Shown one piece after another: positions 5,777-12,777 of a DNA stretch of 25,063 nucleotides (the first letter of the stretch is position 1; each line of letters begins with the position of its first letter). The notes under the pieces are model-generated. The model saw only the letters and a list, made by a program, of their open reading frames with translations, searched no databases and was not told where the DNA came from. Origin of the DNA: a virus. A program made the translations under genes and the position numbers. The stretch is from the IMG/VR virus record IMGVR_UViG_3300021378_000154, positions 1-25,063 of that record; one strand, given 5' to 3'.

Positions 5777-6430
5777 ATGGAACTACGCCTCCCGCATAAA
5801 TGGTCGGATCTTACGCTTGGAGAACTCCAGGTGATTATGACGAGCGAAAACCAAATCGAACGGCTCTCCGTTTGTACGGGCAAGAGCGAAGATAAACTCC
5901 GGGCAATGCCTCAGAAGCTCATAGATGCCGCCACGGAGCATATCGATAAACTCTTAACCCAAGAGACCGCACGCTTCAAGAAAGTGATTACAATCGACGG
6001 GAAACGATTGGGCTTCATTCCCGATTGGGATGCTTTTACGGCGGGCGAATGGATCGACATCGAAACGTACCTAGAAGATTTTTGGAAGAACGCTCATAAG
6101 GTGATGGCGGTTCTCTTCCGGGAGGTGACCTACGAACTCGGAGACAAGTACGAAATCAAGAAGTACACCGCCAAAGAAGACGCAAGCCTTTTCGAAGAGA
6201 TGCCCGCCGACCTCGTATCGGGTACGTTGCTTTTTTTTTGGACTACCAGAAACGAACTGCTTCACAATATGAAGTCCTCTTTACTGGAGGTGGCGGGGGA
6301 AGCGATCCGGTTGGCGAAAAATGGGGATGGTATCACATCCTCTACGCCCTCTCCGGAGAAAACCTCCTCAAGGTGGACTCGGTTACGGAGCTTCCTATTC
6401 AAGTCGTCTTCCAACATCTCAGCTATTTAA
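5777..6430 (+). CDS. Tail assembly chaperone, short form
   Basis: This 217-residue protein is the probable unshifted product of a tail assembly chaperone pair, which in siphophages coats the tape measure and guides tail-tube polymerisation. The N-terminus (MELRLPHKWSDLTLGELQVI) and the helix PADLVSGTLLFFWTTRNELL near residues 147-166 fit chaperones of Bacteroidota siphophages. Past about residue 185 the zero-frame sequence turns Ser/Thr/Pro-rich (GITSSTPSPEKTSS...) and looks non-conserved. The overlapping -1 frame there encodes the characteristic GWYHILYALSGENLL...HLSYLKD ending. ATG at 5777 follows TTATTTAAACG. The gene sits just after terL and far from the tape measure, which is unusual for this protein. 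Confidence 0.7.
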   Translation: MELRLPHKWSDLTLGELQVIMTSENQIERLSVCTGKSEDKLRAMPQKLIDAATEHIDKLLTQETARFKKVITIDGKRLGFIPDWDAFTAGEWIDIETYLEDFWKNAHKVMAVLFREVTYELGDKYEIKKYTAKEDASLFEEMPADLVSGTLLFFWTTRNELLHNMKSSLLEVAGEAIRLAKNGDGITSSTPSPEKTSSRWTRLRSFLFKSSSNISAI

Positions 6431-6462
6431 AAGACAGAGCCGCACATGATCACGTTCAATAA
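5777..6462 (+). CDS. Tail assembly chaperone, -1 frameshifted long form
   Basis: Moving from frame 2 into frame 1 (a -1 shift) somewhere between the T9 run at 6231-6239 and about 6320 gives an extended protein. It ends EKWGWYHILYALSG, then NLLKVDSVTELPIQVV, then FQHLSYLKDRAAHDHVQ. That ending resembles the C-terminus of Bacteroidota phage tail chaperones, and a tryptophan-rich amphipathic helix plus a LSYLKD box is unlikely in a random frame. Siphophages commonly make a second chaperone form by a -1 frameshift at this point. The alternative is a homopolymer sequencing error: one more T in the T9 run would create a single uninterrupted gene. The long form overlaps the fibre gene start by 17 nt. 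Confidence 0.55.
6232..6238 (+). other. Candidate -1 slippery heptamer T TTT TTT
   Basis: Within the zero frame of the tail chaperone the codons CTT TTT TTT TGG span 6230-6241, giving a perfect X-XXY-YYZ slippery site with X=Y=T. A slip here leads into the frame carrying the conserved-looking C-terminus. No downstream pseudoknot was worked out. Another possible slip point is the GGG run at ~6295-6299. Confidence 0.4.
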
Positions 6463-9400
6463 CATAGTCGAACGCTTCGAAATATTCGCGCAGAATCATT
6501 TCTTTATCAAGACCTTTTCTTTTGGGTCTCCTGACGATGCCGACCTCTCGAAGTTTACCGACTTCCCTCTCATGCACCTCGTATATACGGGAGCCAGCTA
6601 CGACGCAGGAACGAAGACGTACAACATCGAGGTATATATCCTTGACGTCCCAGCAGACAAGAACGACAAAGTAGAACGACAAAAAGAAGTGGTCTCCGAT
6701 GCGGAGCAATGCGCCGAGGACATTATCGCCGACATTAAGAACGGCGGGAATATCTTCCTCTTCGCTCAAGATTACGAGGTCGTAAACGCTACGACTACGC
6801 CCCTCGAAGAAGAGACGAAGAACGTCCTCTCCGGCGTGCTTCTCGATTTGTCAGTTGCGATCCCTTACGAGTGGGACGCTTGTAACGCTCCTATCGACGG
6901 AGTAGAGCCTGGAGGTACGGAAGTCACGTATGCACGGCGCGGGGTACTCCGTATGCTTACGATTGACGGGACGACCGACGTACAAAGCGTCCGAACGATT
7001 AACGTCACGAACGGCACGTTGACCGATAACGGCGACGGAGTTGTGACTTTGGACACAGGCGGCGCGGAGACGCTCAACGACCTGACCGACGTAGATACTA
7101 CCGGAGTCACCGACGGGCAAGTCTTGAAGTACGATAACGCTTCGGGCGAATGGCTACCAGGTAACGACCAAAGCGCGACGAGCTTAGGCAATCTCGACGA
7201 CGTTTCAATCGTCACACCCGCCAACCGTGAAGCCCTTATTTATGACGGGAGCGAATGGGTCAACGATACCGTAGCGAAAGGAGATATCGGACTGGGAAAC
7301 GTAGACAATACGAGCGACGCAGATAAGCCCGTTTCTGCGGCTACGCAAACGGCACTTAATGCCAAAGCGAACACAGCCGACGTTCCTACTTCGTTGAACG
7401 ACTTGAGCGACGTTTCGATAGTAGGAACACCCACCGGAAACCAAGCTCTTATATACGACGCGACAGCGAACGCATTTAAATCGCAGGCCAGTTATACCAA
7501 CCGTTTCGAAGATGAGGTTGAAACTGGCAAAGAAATGCCTACGATATTTGCCGAACGTGCTTACTCGGTAAAGTCGGAGGGCGACGGCATTTTCATCGAC
7601 CCCGAAAGCGACACGCCAGCGGCGGGCAAAGTAATCGTGCGGAAGATTTACCATAAAGCCGGATTCATTACAGATGCAGACGTAATCGGGGACTACACTT
7701 TGATTCATACGTTTGCCGATGATACCGCTTACGCCGATACGGTTGCCACGTTCGAAGGATTCCGCGACGGCAATACATACGGAACGCCGCCGTTCACGTT
7801 GCTTCAAACGTGGGAAGAGGTAGCCGCCGCCCCATCGTTCACGGGGCTATTGAACGAGAGTTACGGAAGCGGAGCCGCCGCCGCATATGGCACGCGTAGA
7901 TTGAACGGCAACTATTCAGGGGCTTGCATGACTATTCGCAGAGCTTCCGACGGCACTACGCAAGCGATTGGATTCGTAGGCGAAGAAATCGATGAATCAG
8001 CCATAACGACTTTTTGCACGGGAACTTCGTGTACAGTCCAAGTCTGGCATGATCAGAGTCAGACGGGCGGCACGGGAAGCGGTAACGATGCAGAGCAAAC
8101 CACCCCCGCGAATCAGCCGACCATCTACACGGGCGGACAGCTTGTAAAGGAGGGCGGGCGTTTGGCGTTGGACTTTGATGGTTCGAATGACCTTCTTGCT
8201 TTGTCTTCGGTTGTTATTCACGGGACAATAGGCAGAACAATATTTTCGGTTATTAACGCAGACGCACAGAGCAATGACGGTATAGTTGCTTTAAACACGG
8301 GAAGCGCAAGCACTGGCGGGAATTACAATTTGACAAGTGAACCCATTTTAAGAGTCAGCGGTGGAAACCAAAGTTGGTCAGGTGCTGATTTGTCAAATCA
8401 AACACTCATGACTTTGACTTTACCCGATAATTCGGGTGTCGATGACGCGAATTTGTATTTAAATAGCTCGCTCGTTTCTAACGTATCGACTACAACCACA
8501 ACCATAAACACAAATAATCAAGGTGCAACACAAATAGGAGCATTTGCAGGAACAGAATTTGACGGGCAAATTCAAGAAGTTTTGCTTTATGCCTCCGACA
8601 AATCCAGCGTTCGCACCGACATCGAAGGCAATATCTCAGCATACTACCAAAGCGCGAAATTATTAGATGAGCAATTCGGCTCAGGAGCAGAAGCCGCGTA
8701 TTCGGTGAGACAACTCAAGCGAGACAATACGGAGTGCATGGTAATTCGCAGGGCATCGGATAGCACGACCACAACGATTGGCTTCGACTCTTCAGGCAAC
8801 ATCGACGAGGCGGCTATCACGACGTTCTGCACGGGTACGACTTGCACGGTGTATCAATGGCTGGATCAGTCAGGAAACGGGAACACGGCGACAGCGTCGG
8901 CGCAAGCTAACGAACCTACGATATACACGGGCGGGGCGTTGGTAAAGGAGAACGGAAAGTTGGCGTTAGACTTTGACGGCAGCAATGACGGATTCCCATT
9001 AGATACAACCTCCTTAGATATTGGGTCGCTTTCTTCCTTTACTACTGGAAAATTCAACGCAACATCAGGCTCAGGAATGATGCTAGGCTTAAGCGGTGGA
9101 GGCTCTAACAAACGTTGGTATGCTCCTTATTTAGCCAACACGAATTTCAATTTTGGATACGCTAACAGCGGAACGGCTGTAAATACGGGAGCCGATACGA
9201 ATCGCCACCTTTTTACAATGATTGCGGGCACTACGTTAAACAGCATGCAAGCATGGGCAAGTTCTGCAAGTGTAGGAACGGCAACTTTAACAACGGGAAT
9301 CGATAGCACCAAAAACGGAATTGGTAATTTGAACGGAGCTCTATATGCAAATTGCAATGTGCAGGAAATTGTTATTTATACTTCCGACAAATCGAGCGTT

Positions 9401-10210
9401 CGCACTTCGATAGAATCCAACGTCGGCGACTACTTCACCCAAAACACGCCACTACTCGACACGTATTCAGGAGCGGCGGCGGCCTACTCACTCCGCAAGC
9501 TATCAAGCTCGTACAGCGGTAGCGCTATCCGCGTCCGTAGGTCGTCAGACAACACCGAGCAAGATATAGGCTTCAACGTATTCGGTGAACTGGATACCGT
9601 TTCACTTTTGGCCTTCGCAGGTGCGGGAGATGCGTTCGTAAAAACTTGGTATTGTCAAAGCGGCAACAGCAACGACGCGACGCAGACCACGACAGCGAAC
9701 CAGCCGAAAATCGTTTCAAGCGGTGCGGTAATCGTGGAGAACGGGAAGCCTGTTATAAATTACAACAATCCGACAACAAACGTATTAAATTTAGGTTCTG
9801 CTTTAAGCAGTGTCCAAAGTGTTTTTCAAGTTTTAAGCAGTACAAGGACTGTTGTATATGCCCCGATTTTAGGAGATTCAATAGCTAAAGATTATCACCC
9901 GGGAGTATCTTATCAAATATTGCGAAGTGACCAAAGCGCAAGTTTTGTTCTTAACGGGGACAACCGTATAAATGGGCAAACCGTTGACTTTACATCCCTT
10001 GCTGGAAGAAAACCGACTTCTCAAAGTTTACTGACTTTAATACACACATCCGCAAGCGGGAACGTTAGCAGTTTGTCCAATGATAGGAATATTTCGGGTA
10101 GAAACTGGGACGGTAATTTACAGGAAGTTATATTATACGAAACCGACCAATCTAGCAACCGCACGAACATCGAGAGCAACATCGCAACCTTCTACGACAT
10201 AACATTATGA
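6446..10210 (+). CDS. Tail fibre / receptor-binding protein with three lectin-like repeats
   Basis: This 1254-residue virion protein has a layered design. Residues 1-~150 form an alpha/beta domain (starting MITFNNIVERFEIFAQNHFF) that probably anchors it to the tail. Residues ~210-345 are fibre-shaft repeats (NDLTDVDTTGVTDGQVLKYD, then KGDIGLGNVDNTSDADKPVS), a motif widespread in phage fibres. Residues ~468-738, 739-1002 and 1003-1254 are three tandem ~260-residue repeats. Each opens (G)AAAAY-like, then I-R-R-A/S-S-D, a W-x-x-Q-S-G-N segment and DFDGS(N)D, and closes with SDKSSVRT-x-I-E-x-N. The repeats resemble arabinofuranosidase-B/concanavalin-like domains and suggest glycan binding. No catalytic residues were confirmed. 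The second half of each repeat is AT-richer and more divergent than the first, pointing to swapping. Probably decides host range. Confidence 0.8.
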   Translation: MITFNNIVERFEIFAQNHFFIKTFSFGSPDDADLSKFTDFPLMHLVYTGASYDAGTKTYNIEVYILDVPADKNDKVERQKEVVSDAEQCAEDIIADIKNGGNIFLFAQDYEVVNATTTPLEEETKNVLSGVLLDLSVAIPYEWDACNAPIDGVEPGGTEVTYARRGVLRMLTIDGTTDVQSVRTINVTNGTLTDNGDGVVTLDTGGAETLNDLTDVDTTGVTDGQVLKYDNASGEWLPGNDQSATSLGNLDDVSIVTPANREALIYDGSEWVNDTVAKGDIGLGNVDNTSDADKPVSAATQTALNAKANTADVPTSLNDLSDVSIVGTPTGNQALIYDATANAFKSQASYTNRFEDEVETGKEMPTIFAERAYSVKSEGDGIFIDPESDTPAAGKVIVRKIYHKAGFITDADVIGDYTLIHTFADDTAYADTVATFEGFRDGNTYGTPPFTLLQTWEEVAAAPSFTGLLNESYGSGAAAAYGTRRLNGNYSGACMTIRRASDGTTQAIGFVGEEIDESAITTFCTGTSCTVQVWHDQSQTGGTGSGNDAEQTTPANQPTIYTGGQLVKEGGRLALDFDGSNDLLALSSVVIHGTIGRTIFSVINADAQSNDGIVALNTGSASTGGNYNLTSEPILRVSGGNQSWSGADLSNQTLMTLTLPDNSGVDDANLYLNSSLVSNVSTTTTTINTNNQGATQIGAFAGTEFDGQIQEVLLYASDKSSVRTDIEGNISAYYQSAKLLDEQFGSGAEAAYSVRQLKRDNTECMVIRRASDSTTTTIGFDSSGNIDEAAITTFCTGTTCTVYQWLDQSGNGNTATASAQANEPTIYTGGALVKENGKLALDFDGSNDGFPLDTTSLDIGSLSSFTTGKFNATSGSGMMLGLSGGGSNKRWYAPYLANTNFNFGYANSGTAVNTGADTNRHLFTMIAGTTLNSMQAWASSASVGTATLTTGIDSTKNGIGNLNGALYANCNVQEIVIYTSDKSSVRTSIESNVGDYFTQNTPLLDTYSGAAAAYSLRKLSSSYSGSAIRVRRSSDNTEQDIGFNVFGELDTVSLLAFAGAGDAFVKTWYCQSGNSNDATQTTTANQPKIVSSGAVIVENGKPVINYNNPTTNVLNLGSALSSVQSVFQVLSSTRTVVYAPILGDSIAKDYHPGVSYQILRSDQSASFVLNGDNRINGQTVDFTSLAGRKPTSQSLLTLIHTSASGNVSSLSNDRNISGRNWDGNLQEVILYETDQSSNRTNIESNIATFYDITL
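7847..10210 (+). repeat. Three tandem ~0.8-kb coding repeats in the fibre gene
   Basis: Units begin near 7847, 8660 and 9452. Shared nucleotide blocks include TGCACGGG...TGCACGGT-like runs in units 1 and 2, GACTTTGA(T/C)GG(T/C) near 8170 and 8970, and TCCGACAAATC(C/G)AGCGTTCGCAC near 8597 and 9385 (a looser ACCGACCAATCTAGCAACCGCAC in unit 3 near 10142). The block ends are conserved while the middles differ. Confidence 0.75.
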
Positions 10211-10605
10211 ACGGCTATATCATAGTACTCCCCGAAGGAACGCTAACAAGCGAACACCGAGCCAAAGCCATAACGCGCGAACTCTACAACATCACCGCGC
10301 CGTTGGTCACACAGGAACCGTATCAAAAGGATGGCACGGTCTTCGGCGTTATCGAACACCCCGACGGCATCCAATTCGCTTTGCAGGTAGACACGGAATA
10401 CAACATCCCCGTCAGTCCATTAGCGACGCTTGAGAAGCTTATCACGCTTATGCTCGAATTGAGCGAGGTAGAAATCCGACAGCTTTCGAGCTACGTCCTT
10501 AACTCGCAATCGTTCCCGTTTGGGGCAATCGTTCCCAGCACTACGACGGTAAGAGACCAAGCATATATGATTGAGCACGGTTGGTTTCCTGAAGATCCCG
10601 AATAA
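10207..10605 (+). CDS. Hypothetical protein following the fibre gene
   Basis: This 132-residue soluble protein starts MNGYIIVLPEGTLTSEHRAK and contains a central beta-rich part (GTVFGVIEHPDGIQFALQVD) and a helical C-terminal part (LEKLITLMLELSEVEIRQLS). It overlaps the fibre stop by ATGA. Genes in this position often encode fibre assembly chaperones or small tail accessory proteins, but nothing in the sequence proves that here. No signal peptide, transmembrane segment or metal motif is visible. Confidence 0.6.
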   Translation: MNGYIIVLPEGTLTSEHRAKAITRELYNITAPLVTQEPYQKDGTVFGVIEHPDGIQFALQVDTEYNIPVSPLATLEKLITLMLELSEVEIRQLSSYVLNSQSFPFGAIVPSTTTVRDQAYMIEHGWFPEDPE

Positions 10606-10967
10606 TGAAAATACTTAAAATCCTCCTCCTCTTTGTTCTCGCTATGGTAGCAATTCCCGTCGGGATCGTGTACTCGTTTGGCGAATCGCTTTATTTCATC
10701 GCCTCAGATATCCTCAGGAGCATTTGGAGAGCCATATACGACCTATTCAGGGACGTTTCAACCATTGTGTCCGTTACGGCTTCAAAGTTCCTTAATCGGC
10801 TTCTAATGGATAAAGGCGTGCCTTTTGGTAATCATTCCGTTTCTGCTGTCCTGGGAGCTAACCAACGAGAAAAGACGCTAACCCGCTTGGGGGCATGGCT
10901 CACCTCGTTACTCGATAGCGTAGAGGACGACCACTGCCGCAAGGCTTCGGAGAGGGCGGGCATATGA
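10605..10967 (+). CDS. Conserved phage membrane-anchored protein, function unknown
   Basis: This 120-residue protein has one strong N-terminal transmembrane segment (MKILKILLLFVLAMVAIPVG, running to ~24), with no clear signal-peptidase site. A soluble part ends in a His/Cys-containing helix (LTRLGAWLTSLLDSVEDDHC). The segment FGNHSVSAVLGANQREKTLT resembles a conserved block (S-x-x-L-G-x-N-Q-R) I recall from small proteins of other phages, function unknown to me. The start overlaps the preceding stop as TAATG and the end overlaps the next gene by ATGA, so it is co-translated within the tail module. A membrane protein here is odd; superinfection exclusion, tail-tip/membrane contact or lysis timing are all possible. 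Confidence 0.6.
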   Translation: MKILKILLLFVLAMVAIPVGIVYSFGESLYFIASDILRSIWRAIYDLFRDVSTIVSVTASKFLNRLLMDKGVPFGNHSVSAVLGANQREKTLTRLGAWLTSLLDSVEDDHCRKASERAGI

Positions 10968-11524
10968 AAAACCTCAACGCGGTACTCACTAAATTCGCGG
11001 ATGAAGTTGTCAAGTCGGCAAAGCGTCATCTCGGAGGGAGGAAGATAGGGAAGAACAAGAGCTACGGAGTAGCGTCTGGAACGCTCAAGCGTTCTCTTTC
11101 TTACCGCATCCGCGTACAGGGCGACACGATTAAATCCATCACCTTTGGGGCGAAAGGCAAAGCCAATAAATACGCGGCCTTTTTGCATTGGGGGGTAAAC
11201 GGCACACGGAAGAATCAGAAGTCACCTTTCTTCAAATTCAAGAAGCAACCTCCTTCTTCGGTATTTGTTCCGTGGATCAAAGCGAAGGGGATTAAGCTCA
11301 GGGATAAAAAAGGGCGATTTAAAAAGCAGACGGAAAGCAACGTCAACTCTTTGGCCTTCCTCATAGCTCGCTCGGTCAAACGTAAGGGAATCGTAGGTCT
11401 TCGGTTTTATGAGAAAGCCTTCACAGCCGTTTCCAAGCGATTCGATAAGAAGATGGGCGACGCAATAGCGGAAGACATTAAAGATAAGTTCAAGTTGAAA
11501 CTCGGTAACATCACAATAAAATGA
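10964..11524 (+). CDS. HK97 gp10-like neck / tail-completion protein
   Basis: This 186-residue, strongly basic protein resembles the HK97 gp10 family of head-tail joining proteins, which sit at the neck between connector and tail. Supporting features are an N-terminal helix with many Lys, the alternation VASGTLKRSLSYRIRVQGDT, the segment KYAAFLHWGVNGTRKNQKSP, then FVPWIKAKGIKLRDKKGRF and a C-terminal helical region AFLIARSVKRKGIVGLRFYE. It is somewhat longer than typical gp10 (~130-150), owing to the Lys-rich C-terminal extension. ATG at 10964 overlaps the upstream TGA. It lies in the tail module and not beside the portal, a displaced position compared with lambda-like order. Confidence 0.7.
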   Translation: MKNLNAVLTKFADEVVKSAKRHLGGRKIGKNKSYGVASGTLKRSLSYRIRVQGDTIKSITFGAKGKANKYAAFLHWGVNGTRKNQKSPFFKFKKQPPSSVFVPWIKAKGIKLRDKKGRFKKQTESNVNSLAFLIARSVKRKGIVGLRFYEKAFTAVSKRFDKKMGDAIAEDIKDKFKLKLGNITIK

Positions 11525-12777
11525 GCGCGGTATTTGTAGACTCTCCCGGCGAGAATTGGTTCCCAGCAGGGCAACGCTTGATATATACCCTCGGTTCTCA
11601 AACGACACCCCTCGACGCGGCCTATCGTTTCATTATCCAAGTAGAAGAGAACGGGACGGAGATATCAAAAATCTACCTCACCCCCAACCCGAACGAACGC
11701 TCGTTCTTTGATTTGTCCGAAGTCGTAAAGGGGAGGACGGAAGTCGATCCGTTTCGATACAACACCACGACGGCGATTCACAGCTTCAATAACCAACCGT
11801 TCACCCGCGCAAATAACGGAGTGAACCGCTATACGGTACGGGTGGGGTATTATGACGGATCTGAGAACCTCGACGAAGATAACCAGACGCTATACCTTGT
11901 CGATGGGTACGAGCAAATTTCGGACGGCCTTCACCCTTCATTCGCGGACTTCTACGGCACGCAATCCAATAGAAAAGTTTGGCTCACGGATCGCGTTCCT
12001 TCGAACGACGTTATCGAAATAAAAGCGGGCATAGAAGACCAAGGGCTTGCGGCGTTCCTCAATACCGACGACACAGGTTCGCTTATCGAGCGGCTTCTCT
12101 TTAAGATATACGACACTTCCGGCACGTTAGACGATACCTTGACGTATGACCTCAACACAACAAACGGGGCGCAATTGCCAAGCGCGGCGGCATCGAGCAA
12201 CACGAACGGAACTCTCGTATATTCCTACGCATACCCCGGAGCTTTTTCCGCACTCGTAAACGCCCTGAACGCTGTCGTGGGTGGGTGGAGTTATTACGAC
12301 GTAATTCCTTCGACGGGGCTAAACGCGCAGACAGGAAACGTCCTTCGCGTGACGAACGACTGCCGATATACAAAGAACGAAGCCGTTCAGCTCGGTTGGG
12401 CAAATACTCGCGGCGGGTGGGATTACCTCCGCTTTAACGGCAAAAAACAAAAGACCGTTTCCAGAGAAGAGAAGACCTATCGAAAGATCGTCGGCGATTA
12501 CTCCGCTTCTAACTTTTCTTTTGGAACGAGCGAGAGGCAAGTCAAGCCCTACCAACTCGAAGCAAAAGAATCGTATCAGCTGAACGGGATTCTCACCATC
12601 GAAGAAATTACGCTCATGCAGTATTGCCTCCGGTCAAAAAACGTCATGGCGCGAATTGACGGCTTCTGGGTTCCCGTCACCATAAAGACGAACACGATGC
12701 AAATCGAAGAGGAAACCGTCTCGAAGGTTTTTGTTATTACGTTCGACGTTGAACTCGCTCAAATCATCCGATGCTAA
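11521..12777 (+). CDS. Tail-tip / baseplate-type structural protein
   Basis: This 418-residue, beta-rich protein is probably a distal-tail or baseplate component. Its N-terminus (SAVFVDSPGENWFPAGQRLI) is followed by an all-beta body with Asn/Thr/Gly-rich strands. A recognisable C-terminal part (GGWDYLRFNGKKQKTVSREE, then KTYRKIVGDYSASNFSFGTS) leads to a compact end domain (LTIEEITLMQYCLRSKNVMA...). I recall similar proteins in tail modules of Bacteroidota siphophages but know of no exact function. It is coupled by ATGA to the gp10-like gene and overlaps the next structural gene by 7 nt. No enzyme motif is visible. Confidence 0.65.
   Translation: MSAVFVDSPGENWFPAGQRLIYTLGSQTTPLDAAYRFIIQVEENGTEISKIYLTPNPNERSFFDLSEVVKGRTEVDPFRYNTTTAIHSFNNQPFTRANNGVNRYTVRVGYYDGSENLDEDNQTLYLVDGYEQISDGLHPSFADFYGTQSNRKVWLTDRVPSNDVIEIKAGIEDQGLAAFLNTDDTGSLIERLLFKIYDTSGTLDDTLTYDLNTTNGAQLPSAAASSNTNGTLVYSYAYPGAFSALVNALNAVVGGWSYYDVIPSTGLNAQTGNVLRVTNDCRYTKNEAVQLGWANTRGGWDYLRFNGKKQKTVSREEKTYRKIVGDYSASNFSFGTSERQVKPYQLEAKESYQLNGILTIEEITLMQYCLRSKNVMARIDGFWVPVTIKTNTMQIEEETVSKVFVITFDVELAQIIRC

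Noticed and set aside
6238-6462. Standalone gene starting at the TTG at 6238
   Set aside because: The TTG lies within the T run and has no ribosome site; the sequence fits better as the frameshifted C-terminus of the tail chaperone.
7205-7807. Antisense 200-residue frame opposite the fibre shaft
   Set aside because: It opposes recognisable shaft repeats and has no motif; length alone is explained by codon bias.
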